Below are positions 16,587-25,118 of a stretch of DNA of 64,000 bases, piece after piece. Numbering within the stretch: the first letter of the stretch is position 1; each line of letters begins with the position of its first letter. The notes below the pieces were generated by a model. It saw only the letters and a program-made list of their open reading frames with translations. It made no database searches and had not been told where the DNA came from. The position numbers and the translations under genes were made by a program. The DNA is from Metaclostridioides mangenotii (GTDB lineage: Bacteria; Bacillota; Clostridia; Peptostreptococcales; Peptostreptococcaceae). The stretch covers positions 124,001 to 188,000 of the forward strand of contig NZ_JAHLOF010000002.1 of NCBI RefSeq assembly GCF_018917235.1, given 5' to 3'.

Positions 16587-18125
16587 TTATTTTAATCCAT
16601 GTTCTATATTTATAACTCTATCAACCCAACCCCTGTAGAACTTCTCTTCATGTGATACCAAAATAATACTCCCTTTAAATTCTTTTAAAGCATTTTGAAG
16701 TTCTTGCTTAGTCTCGCTGTCAAAATGATTTGTAGGTTCATCTAATATCAAGAAGTTACAAGGAGAAAGAATTAAACTACAAAGTTTTACTTTAGATTGC
16801 TCCCCTCCACTTAAGGCTGAAATTTCTCTTAACACATGCTCCTCTTTTAAACCACATCTAGCTAAACTTTTTCGTACCTCTTTTGAGTTCATTTTAGGAT
16901 AATAATCGGAAATAATATTAAGTGGTGATTTATTAGGGTAATCCCATATTAAATCTTGTTCATAATATCCTTTTTTAACTTGATCTGAAAATTTAAAATC
17001 TCCAGATAAACCTGGTATTTCTTTAATTAATGTTTTTATAAATGTAGATTTTCCAATACCATTAAAACCACTTATAACAATTTTTTCACCGCCAGATATA
17101 CTAAGGTTTATCTTTGGAAGTAAAGGATAATAATATCCAACTTCTAAATTTTTAACTACCAGTGCATTACTAGTAGATATATCTGTTTCATTAAATCTTA
17201 TGGATGGTTTATCAGTAAAAGTGGGTTCTTTTATTCTTTCAACTCTATCCAACTGTTTCTGCCTTCCTCTTGCCATTTTTGAATTAACTCCAGCCTTATT
17301 TTTTCTAATAAAGTCCTCTGTCCTCTTTATCATTTTTTGTTGAGCCTGATACTGTCTTATATAATCTTCTCTTAAGTGTGATTTTTGTTTTAGAAATTCC
17401 GAATACTTTCCATTGTATTTTTTTATTGTTCCGAATTCTATATCTAAAATACCAGTTGATATTTTTTCTAAGAAATCAAAATCGTGGGATACAACAATAA
17501 ATGCTCCTTCATAACCTCTTAAGTAATCTGCCAACCACTCGACATGTTCTTTATCAAGAAAGTTTGTAGGTTCGTCTAATAACAATACCTCTGGAGCAGA
17601 TAGCAATAGTTTAGCTAATATTACTTTTGCTCTTTGACCTCCACTCAACTCTCCTATTTTGCTTTCTAAACCTATAGAATCTAATCCAAATCCATTAGCA
17701 ACTTTATTTATTTTGCTATCGATAGAATAGAAATCATATAAATCCAATTCTTCTTGATATTTAGATGCCCTTGAAAGTTTTTTATCTTCTCCTGTAGATG
17801 CATACTCCTCATACAATCTATTCATCTTTATTTCCATCTCATAAAGTTCGGAGAATGCACCTTGTAAATAATTTAAAATCGTTATTCCCTTGTCTACTTC
17901 AGCATATTGGTCCAAATGACCTATGGAGACATTAGACTGCCATTTTATTTCTCCATCATCCGCAACTACACCCCCAAGTAGTATGTTAATAAGAGTACTT
18001 TTACCTGTACCATTCTGACCTACAACCCCAATGTGCTCACCTTTATAGATTTCAAAACCAGAATTATCATATAGGGATTTATCCATAAACGAATGTGATA
18101 AATTCTCAACTTTTAATAAACTCAT
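16587..18125 (-). CDS. ABC-F ribosome-protection-type ATPase, CplR-like
   Basis: A 512-residue soluble protein with two ABC domains (Walker A GQNGTGKST near residue 36 and GFNGIGKST near residue 328; signatures LSGGQRAKV and LSGGEQSKV; Walker B LLLDEPTNFLD and LILDEPTNHFD) joined by a charged linker (about 240-300). There are no membrane segments, so it is an ABC-F factor acting on the ribosome. The N-terminus (MSLLKVENLSHSF) resembles clostridial CplR, an intrinsic resistance factor for lincosamides and pleuromutilins; this match is from memory. ATG 18125 follows AAGGAG. A leader ORF and two terminators upstream imply antibiotic-inducible attenuation. Confidence 0.85.
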   Translation of the reverse strand: MSLLKVENLSHSFMDKSLYDNSGFEIYKGEHIGVVGQNGTGKSTLINILLGGVVADDGEIKWQSNVSIGHLDQYAEVDKGITILNYLQGAFSELYEMEIKMNRLYEEYASTGEDKKLSRASKYQEELDLYDFYSIDSKINKVANGFGLDSIGLESKIGELSGGQRAKVILAKLLLSAPEVLLLDEPTNFLDKEHVEWLADYLRGYEGAFIVVSHDFDFLEKISTGILDIEFGTIKKYNGKYSEFLKQKSHLREDYIRQYQAQQKMIKRTEDFIRKNKAGVNSKMARGRQKQLDRVERIKEPTFTDKPSIRFNETDISTSNALVVKNLEVGYYYPLLPKINLSISGGEKIVISGFNGIGKSTFIKTLIKEIPGLSGDFKFSDQVKKGYYEQDLIWDYPNKSPLNIISDYYPKMNSKEVRKSLARCGLKEEHVLREISALSGGEQSKVKLCSLILSPCNFLILDEPTNHFDSETKQELQNALKEFKGSIILVSHEEKFYRGWVDRVINIEHGLK

Positions 18126-18165
18126 TTTATATTCTCCTTTTTTAACCAAATTAATATTTAAAATA

Positions 18166-18204
18166 AAAAACAGAGGTAGTGCGCAAAATACGCCGACCTC
18201 TGTT
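18166..18204 (-). terminator. ABC-F leader terminator 2
   Basis: AACAGAGGT and ACCTCTGTT (18169-18177 with 18196-18204) form nine pairs around a loop with an inner GCG/CGC hairpin. On the minus strand a run of T follows. It lies about 40 bases before the ABC-F start codon. Confidence 0.75.
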
Positions 18205-18241
18205 AAAAAAAGGCCACAGACAAGCATTGTAGTCTGTGGCC
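18205..18241 (-). terminator. ABC-F leader terminator 1
   Basis: GGCCACAGAC (18212-18221) and GTCTGTGGCC (18232-18241) pair perfectly over ten bases. On the minus strand seven T follow immediately (18211-18205). It is a textbook intrinsic terminator placed between the leader ORF and the ABC-F gene. Confidence 0.85.
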
Positions 18242-18364
18242 TTTCAATCTATATATATATCTTTTCGATAAATGGGTTCAATTAATAAACATAGATGATC
18301 TACATTTTTAAAACGTATAGCATAGCTATACTCTTATCCCATTTACCGATGAAGATAAAAAGCT

Positions 18365-18460
18365 CTAAGCTCTAAGATTAACCTCTACACAACGCTTCAT
18401 CGTATACATTTGTGCAGAGTCAAGTTTTGTAACAAATCTTAAATATGTTTTATTAACCAT
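18365..18460 (-). CDS. Leader peptide upstream of the ABC-F gene, 31 residues
   Basis: The ORF starts at ATG 18460 with AGGAGTG about seven bases upstream and encodes 31 residues beginning MVNKTYLRFVTKLDSAQ and ending RCVEVNLRA. Downstream of its stop, segments 18338-18347 and 18267-18276 pair over ten bases (one G-T) and enclose further hairpins before terminator 1. Leader peptides of this sort let a drug-stalled ribosome change RNA folding so that transcription of the resistance gene continues. Neither stalling sequence nor drug can be named from sequence. The good ribosome binding site and placement are the main evidence. Confidence 0.6.
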   Translation of the reverse strand: MVNKTYLRFVTKLDSAQMYTMKRCVEVNLRA

Positions 18461-18491
18461 TATTCTCACTCCTAATATTTCATTAAATACT

Positions 18492-18520
18492 ATATTACAA
18501 TATATTTTTAAAATTTTCAA
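18492..18520 (-). promoter_or_regulatory. Promoter of the ABC-F leader
   Basis: On the minus strand TTGAAA (18520-18515), 17 bases, TAATAT (18497-18492). The start of transcription falls about 25 bases before the leader ORF. Confidence 0.6.
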
Positions 18521-18692
18521 CTAAACTTTTAAATGTAAAAAACTATAGACAAGTTTAGAATCTATAACCTAATACTAATATTATCTTATATTGTATACAA
18601 AATACATTCTATACAATACATATGTTTAATAATTAAATATGGAAATAAAACTTAAGTTATATTTAAGATTTTTATAATTTATTAAATAATAT

Positions 18693-19247
18693 CTAGAATG
18701 TAGGTGGAGTTATAGCAAGTATAACTTCACAATAGTCCTCACTTATATTTTCCCACTTGTGATTTGTATGTGGAGGTATTTTTACACTGTCACCACAATT
18801 TAATTCAATTACTGAATTCATTATATAGAGCTTTACCGATCCTTCTGCTAAATATGCTACTTCTTCACCTTTGTGGCTAGAAAGCTCTTTTGAAGACGAC
18901 TTATGAGGAGGAATTCTCATCATTGAAAACTCTATGGCCCCTTTTGAGTTTGGTGTTAAAAGTTCATATACAGAACTATTGTCTTCTGATAACTGTAACT
19001 TCCTTCTATTGTTACTTCTCACTACTAGATCTTCATTTGTATCATCGTTTATAAAAAAATTAAATATAGGTATATCTAGTGCATAAGAAATTTGTTTTAA
19101 CGTGTTAATAGATGGATTTGCCGTTCCCTTTTCTATTTGACTAAGTAAAGATGGGGTTACTCCTGTTAAATTCGCAAGCTCTTTTATAGTCAAATCCTTC
19201 ATTTTTCTGTACGTAGTAATATTTTTTGATATGTCTACTTCAACCAT
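18693..19247 (-). CDS. XRE-family regulator with C-terminal cupin
   Basis: A 184-residue protein. Residues 5-60 are a helix-turn-helix of the XRE/SinR type (LTIKELANLTGVTPSLLSQIEKGTANPSI), and residues 105-180 a cupin barrel (HKGEEVAYLAEGSVKLYIM, HTNHKWENISED). Regulators of this build (PuuR/MppR group) sense a small molecule such as an amino acid, polyamine or metabolite and usually control nearby catabolic or transport genes. Here it stands alone: the flanking genes are transcribed with their own signals, so the target is not evident. ATG 19247 follows AGGTTG. Confidence 0.85.
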   Translation of the reverse strand: MVEVDISKNITTYRKMKDLTIKELANLTGVTPSLLSQIEKGTANPSINTLKQISYALDIPIFNFFINDDTNEDLVVRSNNRRKLQLSEDNSSVYELLTPNSKGAIEFSMMRIPPHKSSSKELSSHKGEEVAYLAEGSVKLYIMNSVIELNCGDSVKIPPHTNHKWENISEDYCEVILAITPPTF

Positions 19248-19450
19248 TTATAAACAACCTCATTTATATAAAATTTAACTTTCTACTATATTTCTACTAT
19301 AATAAGATTATATCAATATTGGTTAATTTTGGCAATTATTGCCTCTTTGATGTATATTTTTTCCATTAAATTAAATTTAATATTTTTATTAATAAAAATA
19401 TTAATTTAACAAACCTTTGATAGATAATTCTTTTATAACAACTTTAAAAT

Positions 19451-19476
19451 AAAAAGGCTGTGTTAAAAAACACAGC
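19451..19476 (-). terminator. Terminator after the ferritin-like gene
   Basis: GCTGTGTT and AACACAGC (19457-19464, 19469-19476) form eight pairs. On the minus strand the stem is followed by CCTTTTTATTTT. Confidence 0.75.
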
Positions 19477-19537
19477 AATAATTAAGACATAAATTCCCTT
19501 CCCAAAAGATTATTATTTTCATTTAGAATATGTAATT

Positions 19538-20140
19538 TTATTTAGTACAAAATCTTGCTATAGCAGTTTCGAAATTTTTAACATGCACCTCTTCATCCCT
19601 TATAATCCTTTCTAATATTTGTTGTATATAACCATCTTTTATCATAAGTATATGTTGTCTATAGTTTATTATTGTTTGACGCTCAGTCTCTAAATCCATC
19701 TGTAATTGTTCACATATAGTGTTACCGTATTTTACAAATCCTCCGTACCAATAGTCGCCATTCGTACTTGCTGATCCTCTATATACAGGCTTTCCACCAA
19801 GTAGGACTATTAATCTAGACAATGCTCTCATATGCCCCGATTCTACGGCTGCAATTTTAGTCCACATATTAATAAGATATGGATCTAAAGTTACAAAATC
19901 AGACGCGTGATATGTATATTGATTTACAGCTGTAAACTCACTTATGACACCAGCAAAATCATCCATTAAAATCTCTGCATAGTATATGTTAGGCTCTTCG
20001 ACTCTTATTTCTGGATATGGGGCAAAAGCCTGGAAAACTTCTTCATTAGTTGCCTGTCCTTGAGGCCCCTGTCCACCTTGATTTGTACCTATAACTCCCT
20101 GATTAACTTGAATACCTTGAATTCCTTGACCATCTGCCAT
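19538..20140 (-). CDS. Ferritin-like diiron protein with a Gly/Gln-rich N-terminal tail
   Basis: Residues 1-35 are low-complexity, rich in Gly and Gln (GQGIQGIQVNQGVIGTNQGG), without a signal peptide. Residues 50-200 form a ferritin-like four-helix bundle with the metal-ligand pattern E (VISEFTAVNQ), ExxH (AAVESGHMR), E (DLETERQT) and ExxH (RDEEVHVKNF). Such proteins bind two Fe or Mn and act as oxidases, peroxide scavengers or iron stores; a spore-coat-like manganese catalase relation is another possibility. It is monocistronic. The specific function is unknown. The tail may mediate assembly or surface attachment, which is speculation. Confidence 0.7.
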   Translation of the reverse strand: MADGQGIQGIQVNQGVIGTNQGGQGPQGQATNEEVFQAFAPYPEIRVEEPNIYYAEILMDDFAGVISEFTAVNQYTYHASDFVTLDPYLINMWTKIAAVESGHMRALSRLIVLLGGKPVYRGSASTNGDYWYGGFVKYGNTICEQLQMDLETERQTIINYRQHILMIKDGYIQQILERIIRDEEVHVKNFETAIARFCTK

Positions 20141-20232
20141 AAAGTATCCTCCTTTATAAAAAATATCTCTATAATTTATCTATCACTATAGAATATATAT
20201 GTTATAAAGAAGGATTAAATACAAAGTTTATT

Positions 20233-21534
20233 TTATAATATGTCCAGCTTTTTTAATTCAACAATAAGTGTGGTTCCTGCTCCAAGCTCGCTTTTAATAT
20301 AAATCTTACCCCCACATAGATCTATTATTCTCCTTACAAGCGAAAGTCCCAGTCCGTTTCCTTCACTAAGGCGTGACCTATCTCCCTGGTAAAACTTATC
20401 AAACATGTGTCTTATGGTCTCCTCATTCATACCAATTCCGCTATCTGATATTTCAACAACAACTCTTTCGTTTAAATCCTTGAGTTTTACAGAAATACGC
20501 CCTCCATCTTCTGTAAATTTTATTGCATTTCCGATTAAATTTATCCAAACTTGCTGTAAAAGATCTTCATTTTCTACTATATATACTTCGTCTAATTCTA
20601 TGTCTAACGAAAGATTTTTTTGATTCCACTCCTGTTCCATAATAAGGATTGCACATCTAATCTGTTCATCGAGAGAAAACTTGACCTTTTGAGTGTTGAT
20701 TTCCTGATTTTCTAGTTTAGATAACTTTAAAATGTTAGACGTGAGTTTTGACAATCTAATCGACTCATTTATTATGATGTCAGTAAATTCTTTCCTTTCA
20801 TCTGCACTAAAATTATCATCTTGTAGTAATTTCGCAAATCCTTGTATTGAAGCGAGTGGTGTCTTTATCTCATGAGATACATTGCTGACAAAGTCATTTC
20901 TAAGAGTCTCTATACTATTTAATTCATTTACCATCTTATTGAAATTTTCTGTTAAAAAACCAAATTCATAATCTTTTGGTACTACTACTCTGACACTAAA
21001 ATTACCTTTAGCTACTTCTTTTGTTGCTTTACTTAACTCTCTAACTGGTCTTAATACTTTCTCTGATATTAATCCAGATATAATAGTAGCTATTAATATT
21101 GATATAAGTATGGCTGTTGTTGATATTTGAAACATGCGTTGACTAACATTTTTATGACTTTTAAAACTTGATATCTTTAAATATTTATTATCCAATCTAA
21201 GTATTGTCTCTATATTTGCAATCCCTCTTCTTTTTATCTGAATGCATTCTCCATTTTTTATGGAACTTATGTCAACTTTATATTCTGCGGGGCTATCAAC
21301 TTGTGTAACTTTATACATACTATTACTCGCCAAGTCTATAATTTTATTTAAAGAAAAATCCGTGTTAGCATCTAATTCTATAATCGACTTTGCAATTTCA
21401 TTTTGAGTTTGAATAGCTTCTTTTTCTATACTATCACTTGTTATTAATAATAAAAATAAAACTGTAAGAACTCCAGAGATAAGCATCATAGACAATATAA
21501 GAGCGACTAATTTAACCCTTAAATTTTTAATCAT
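20233..21534 (-). CDS. Sensor histidine kinase of the OmpR-type two-component system
   Basis: A 433-residue kinase: membrane helix 8-30, extracellular domain of about 100 residues, membrane helix near 135-158, HAMP domain (EKVLRPVRELSKATKEVAKGNF), H-box FVSNVSHEIKTPLASIQG, N-box WINLIGNAIKFT, and G boxes DSGIGM and GNGLGLSLVRRI. It overlaps the regulator gene by four bases (ATGA), so they are translated together. It is divergent from the MacB-like transporter at 22351 and probably senses the compound that transporter expels. Confidence 0.92.
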   Translation of the reverse strand: MIKNLRVKLVALILSMMLISGVLTVLFLLLITSDSIEKEAIQTQNEIAKSIIELDANTDFSLNKIIDLASNSMYKVTQVDSPAEYKVDISSIKNGECIQIKRRGIANIETILRLDNKYLKISSFKSHKNVSQRMFQISTTAILISILIATIISGLISEKVLRPVRELSKATKEVAKGNFSVRVVVPKDYEFGFLTENFNKMVNELNSIETLRNDFVSNVSHEIKTPLASIQGFAKLLQDDNFSADERKEFTDIIINESIRLSKLTSNILKLSKLENQEINTQKVKFSLDEQIRCAILIMEQEWNQKNLSLDIELDEVYIVENEDLLQQVWINLIGNAIKFTEDGGRISVKLKDLNERVVVEISDSGIGMNEETIRHMFDKFYQGDRSRLSEGNGLGLSLVRRIIDLCGGKIYIKSELGAGTTLIVELKKLDIL

Positions 21535-22205
21535 ACATTTCTTACCGCCTTATACCCAAGCCCACGAACGGTTACAATATCAAACTCTGCGCTCTCATAA
21601 TATTTTTCACGCAATCTTTTTATGTGAACATCTACTGTACGCTCGTCTACTTCATTATCCATCCCCCAAATTTCATCTAAAAGCTGTCTTCTCGTAAATA
21701 TAACATTCGGATATGACAGTAATTTAAAAAGTAAATAAAACTCTTTTTTGGGTAGCGTTACTCTCTGCCCTTTATTACTAACTGATATCTCGTTGTAATC
21801 GAGCACTATATCACCAAAAGAAAGTATGTGTTCATTGGTAATTTTCGCTCTTCTGAGTAGTGCCCCAACTCTAAGGACTAATTCTTCTATATCAACGGGC
21901 TTGACCATATAATCGTCTGCTCCTACATCAAACCCTTTTTTCTTATCGATAAATGTTTCCTTTGCTGTTACCATCAGAATTGGCATATCAAATCCTAATT
22001 CTCTAAGTAATTTAGATAAATCATATCCATCTAAGTTGGGCATCATAATATCTGATATTACTAAATCGATGTGATCTGACCCTACTATATTAAGAGCAAT
22101 CTCTCCATCTTCAGCTACAATAGCATTGTATCCATGTTGTTTTAGTGTAGCTGATATAAGTTTTCTTAAATTTTTATCATCTTCAACAATTAGTATATTA
22201 AACAC
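21531..22205 (-). CDS. OmpR-family response regulator
   Basis: A 224-residue regulator with receiver domain (VEDD 7-10, phosphorylation site Asp52 in VISDIMMP, Lys in VKPVD) and a C-terminal winged helix (RRQLLDEIWGMDNEVDERTVDVHIKRLREK, VRGLGYKAV). Translation starts at GTG 22205 with GAGGTGAT just upstream. It heads the two-gene operon and most likely binds the 11-base-spaced direct repeats at 22287-22303 to switch on the MacB-like gene. Confidence 0.92.
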   Translation of the reverse strand: MFNILIVEDDKNLRKLISATLKQHGYNAIVAEDGEIALNIVGSDHIDLVISDIMMPNLDGYDLSKLLRELGFDMPILMVTAKETFIDKKKGFDVGADDYMVKPVDIEELVLRVGALLRRAKITNEHILSFGDIVLDYNEISVSNKGQRVTLPKKEFYLLFKLLSYPNVIFTRRQLLDEIWGMDNEVDERTVDVHIKRLREKYYESAEFDIVTVRGLGYKAVRNV

Positions 22206-22286
22206 TTTATCACCTCTATTTATTTTGATACAAATATACTTAATATATATTAACTAAATATGAACTGGAATATTCTTTTTTATTTA

Positions 22287-22318
22287 TTCATACTTGGTTC
22301 ATATTTCAATTCTACAAT
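22287..22318 (+). promoter_or_regulatory. Direct-repeat operator and promoter of the MacB-like gene
   Basis: TTCATA occurs at 22287-22292 and 22298-22303, an 11-base period typical of OmpR-family binding sites. It overlaps the position expected for a -35 box of the TACAAT at 22313-22318, and no good -35 sequence is present, as in activator-dependent promoters. An inverted pair ATATGAAC (22258-22265) and GTTCATAT (22297-22304) overlaps it. Confidence 0.5.
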
Positions 22319-22350
22319 TACATCACCTAGTAGTAAAGGAGGATAATAAA

Positions 22351-24738
22351 ATGCTACAGTTAAAAGAAATTGTCAAAAGTTACACCACGGGAGAATTTAC
22401 ACAAGTTGCCCTAAATAAAGTTAGTTTAAAATTCAGAAAATCCGAGTTTGTTGCTATTCTTGGACCAAGCGGTTCTGGTAAAACAACTTGTTTGAATATT
22501 ATTGGTGGTCTCGATCAATACGATCAGGGGGATTTAATAATAAATGGTAAATCAACTAAGAACTTTAAAGATTCAGATTGGGATGCCTATAGAAATAATA
22601 GCGTTGGTTTCATTTTTCAAAGCTATAATCTAATTTCACACCTTAGCATTATGGACAATGTTGAAATGGGCATGACTCTTAGTGGAGTTTCTTCTCAAGA
22701 AAAACATAAAAAGGCTATCGAAGTTTTAGAGAAAGTTGGACTTAAAGAGCATATACATAAAAAGCCAAACCAACTATCTGGTGGTCAAATGCAAAGAGTT
22801 GCGATTGCTCGTGCTCTTGCAAATGATCCCGATATTATTCTTGCTGACGAGCCAACAGGAGCCTTAGATACTCATACTAGTGTACAAATTATGGAGCTTA
22901 TTAAAGAAATTTCAAAAGATAAGTTAGTAGTAATGGTTACACATAATCCTGAGCTAGCAAATGAATACACTGACAGAATTGTAGAATTTAGAGATGGTGA
23001 GATAAAATCTGATAGCAACCCATTTAAAGATAATCTAGACGTATCAGATTACAAACTTAAGAAAACAAATATGAGTTTTTTAACAGCTTTAAAACTTTCA
23101 GCTAAAAATATTTCTACAAAAAAATGGAGAACTGCTTTAACAGCATTTGCTTCAAGTATCGGAATAATTGGTATCGCACTTGTACTGTCTCTTTCTAATG
23201 GATTTGATAAACAAATTGGTGAATTTGAAAACAGTACACTTTCTGGATTTCCAATAACAATTAGCCAAAAGATGGCCAATATGGATGTAGACGCTATGAG
23301 AGAACAAAATAAAAATCTTGTAAATAAATCTGTAAGTAAAGACCAGTATCCAAATGTAGATCACATTTTCCCATATGATCCTAGTGAAAATAGTCTAGAA
23401 CATACTAATAATTTTACTAAGGAATATCTGAAATATGTAAAAGATATTGATTCGGATCTGTTATCAGGTACATCTTATACAAGATTAGTGAATATGAATT
23501 TGTTAAAATCTGACAGAGAAACTGTAACTCCAGTTAATACATCTACTGTAAATTTTTCAACTTTTCCAAGTGGTAAAGGTTCTGATTCAACAGGATATTT
23601 AAAAAGCAACTACAACTTACTATCTGGCTCGTTTCCAAAAGATAAGACAGACTTAGTATTAATTGTAGACAGTTACAATAGACTTGATAAATCTATGCTA
23701 AAGACATTAGGCATAGATGAATCTAAAAATATAAAATATCAAGATATTGTAGGAAAAGAATTTAAGATAATCTTAAATAATGATTTCTATGATAAAAACG
23801 GAAATTTATTTATTAGTAAAGTAAACTCAGATAATCTTATAGATCATTATAATGACGATGATGCAATCACAGTTAAAATTTCTGGTATTGTTAGATCGTC
23901 AGAAGACTCTAAATTAGAAATTCTTTCACCTGGGCTATATTATTCAGATGAACTTTCAGAGTATTTTATAGAAGATGCTAAAAACTCTGACGTAGTGAAA
24001 GCACAAAAAGACTCTGATTTCAATGTATTGACTGGACAAGCATTCGGTGATGATACTTCAAGTAATATCTCTGCCCCTAGTAATTCACCTAGTATGATGT
24101 CTATGGGAGGTGTAAATGTAAATTCGCAAGCCCCTACTAAAGATCAAGTTTTATCACAATTAGGAGCAAACTCTACTCCAAATTCCATAACGATATATCC
24201 TAAAGATTTCACTACAAAAGATGATGTCTTAACGTATTTAAATAAATGGAATGACGGTAAAGATGTTGAAGATTCGATATTGTATACTGACTTAGCTTCT
24301 ACATTTACCGATTTGTCCGGCGGAATTATGGACTCTATAACTCTAGTACTTATAGCATTCGCCTCTATATCATTGATTGTTTCGTTGATTATGATTGGTA
24401 TAATTACCTATATATCAGTACTAGAGAGAACAAAGGAAATAGGTGTACTAAGATCACTTGGAGCTAGAAAGAAAGATGTCACTAGAGTGTTTACAGCAGA
24501 GACATTTATAATAGGAACATGCTCAGGATTGTTGGGTATACTAATCTCTTATTTATTAACATTCCCAATAAATAATGTGCTTAAAAACCTTACAGATCTT
24601 GATGGTGTTGCACAATTAAATCCAGTACACGCAATACTTCTCGTAATAATAAGCGTAGGTCTCACACTTCTTGGTGGTGCCTTACCTGCTAGAATGGCCG
24701 CTAAGAAAAACCCAGTGGAAGCTCTTAGAACTGAATAG
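22351..24738 (+). CDS. MacB-like ABC transporter, fused ATPase and FtsX permease
   Basis: A 795-residue single-chain exporter half. Residues 1-225 are the ATPase (Walker A GPSGSGKTT, signature LSGGQMQRV, Walker B IILADEPTGALD). Then come a helix near 265-285, a large extracytoplasmic domain (about 290-660) with a Ser/Met/Pro-rich stretch, and three C-terminal helices with the FtsX signature ERTKEIGVLRSLGARKKDV and PARMAAKKNPVEALR. ATG 22351 lies nine bases after AAAGGAGG; an earlier frame start at 22294 falls in the operator region. Likely role: removing a peptide antibiotic or bacteriocin, induced by the divergent two-component system. Substrate unknown. Confidence 0.88.
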   Translation: MLQLKEIVKSYTTGEFTQVALNKVSLKFRKSEFVAILGPSGSGKTTCLNIIGGLDQYDQGDLIINGKSTKNFKDSDWDAYRNNSVGFIFQSYNLISHLSIMDNVEMGMTLSGVSSQEKHKKAIEVLEKVGLKEHIHKKPNQLSGGQMQRVAIARALANDPDIILADEPTGALDTHTSVQIMELIKEISKDKLVVMVTHNPELANEYTDRIVEFRDGEIKSDSNPFKDNLDVSDYKLKKTNMSFLTALKLSAKNISTKKWRTALTAFASSIGIIGIALVLSLSNGFDKQIGEFENSTLSGFPITISQKMANMDVDAMREQNKNLVNKSVSKDQYPNVDHIFPYDPSENSLEHTNNFTKEYLKYVKDIDSDLLSGTSYTRLVNMNLLKSDRETVTPVNTSTVNFSTFPSGKGSDSTGYLKSNYNLLSGSFPKDKTDLVLIVDSYNRLDKSMLKTLGIDESKNIKYQDIVGKEFKIILNNDFYDKNGNLFISKVNSDNLIDHYNDDDAITVKISGIVRSSEDSKLEILSPGLYYSDELSEYFIEDAKNSDVVKAQKDSDFNVLTGQAFGDDTSSNISAPSNSPSMMSMGGVNVNSQAPTKDQVLSQLGANSTPNSITIYPKDFTTKDDVLTYLNKWNDGKDVEDSILYTDLASTFTDLSGGIMDSITLVLIAFASISLIVSLIMIGIITYISVLERTKEIGVLRSLGARKKDVTRVFTAETFIIGTCSGLLGILISYLLTFPINNVLKNLTDLDGVAQLNPVHAILLVIISVGLTLLGGALPARMAAKKNPVEALRTE

Positions 24739-24872
24739 ATTGTCTGATTGTCGTGAAAGATATCACTTATTGAGTTCGCTCCACGGCAAAATTTTTGGTA
24801 CGATTTTGATTGTCGCTCTCTCAATTAATTGATATCTTTCACTTGGTCAATCTTTGAGGTGGCTGTAGGAAG
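24734..24872 (+). ncRNA. Structured element copy 1 (3' UTR of the MacB-like gene)
   Basis: Concentric stems: GATTG (24746-24750) with CAATC (24848-24852); 13 perfect pairs 24753-24765 with 24830-24842; ATTGAG (24769-24774) with CTCAAT (24820-24825); and an apical CAAAAT/ATTTTG hairpin within the 37-base core 24779-24815. The core recurs, inverted and with one change, at 25029-25065. The flanking AATAGATT and TTGGTCAAT are shared with copy 2, but the stem sequences differ while staying paired. This fits a structured RNA with covariation. The element begins at the MacB stop codon. Confidence 0.55.
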
Positions 24873-24921
24873 GAAAAATATTGAAATATTTTTCGATTTC
24901 TATTTAGAGCTATAAAAACTT

Positions 24922-24967
24922 AAGCTGTGGCTTAATAACTATTTATGTTATCAAGCCACAGCTTTTT
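24922..24967 (+). terminator. Terminator between the two structured elements
   Basis: AAGCTGTGGCTT (24922-24933) pairs perfectly with AAGCCACAGCTT (24953-24964), then TTTTTT. On the opposite strand the stem is followed by AAGTTTTT, so it may also end a leftward transcript carrying copy 2. Confidence 0.85.
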
Positions 24968-24969
24968 TG

Positions 24970-25118
24970 TGCTTCTCCCTCCTCTTCAGAGTATTGACCA
25001 AACGAGAGTAGTTTTATAGCAGTGTCAACGACAATCAAAATCGTACCAAAAATTTTGCTGTGGAGCTAACACTACTATATTACTACTCTCTCAGCAACAA
25101 TAATTTTTCTAATCTATT
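24970..25118 (-). ncRNA. Structured element copy 2, inverted
   Basis: Read on the minus strand it has the layout of copy 1: TATTG/CAATA outer stem (25102-25098 with 24996-24992), nine perfect pairs (25090-25082 with 25012-25004), an 11-position stem with one G-U (25079-25069 with 25025-25015), and the 37-base core at 25065-25029. The G-U pair and the single core difference (G-U in copy 1, A-U in copy 2) remain paired only when the minus strand is read as RNA. No ORF overlaps it. Confidence 0.55.

Noticed and set aside
18126..18227. 34-residue hydrophobic extension of the ABC-F protein
   Set aside because: The extension is the translation of the leader terminators; ABC-F proteins have no membrane segment and MSLLKVEN at 18125 has an ideal ribosome binding site.
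24734..25118. MITE or insertion-sequence terminal inverted repeats
   Set aside because: The repeat arms are conserved only in a core and short flanks, while stems differ but remain complementary; no target duplication was seen. A mobile DNA origin is not fully excluded.
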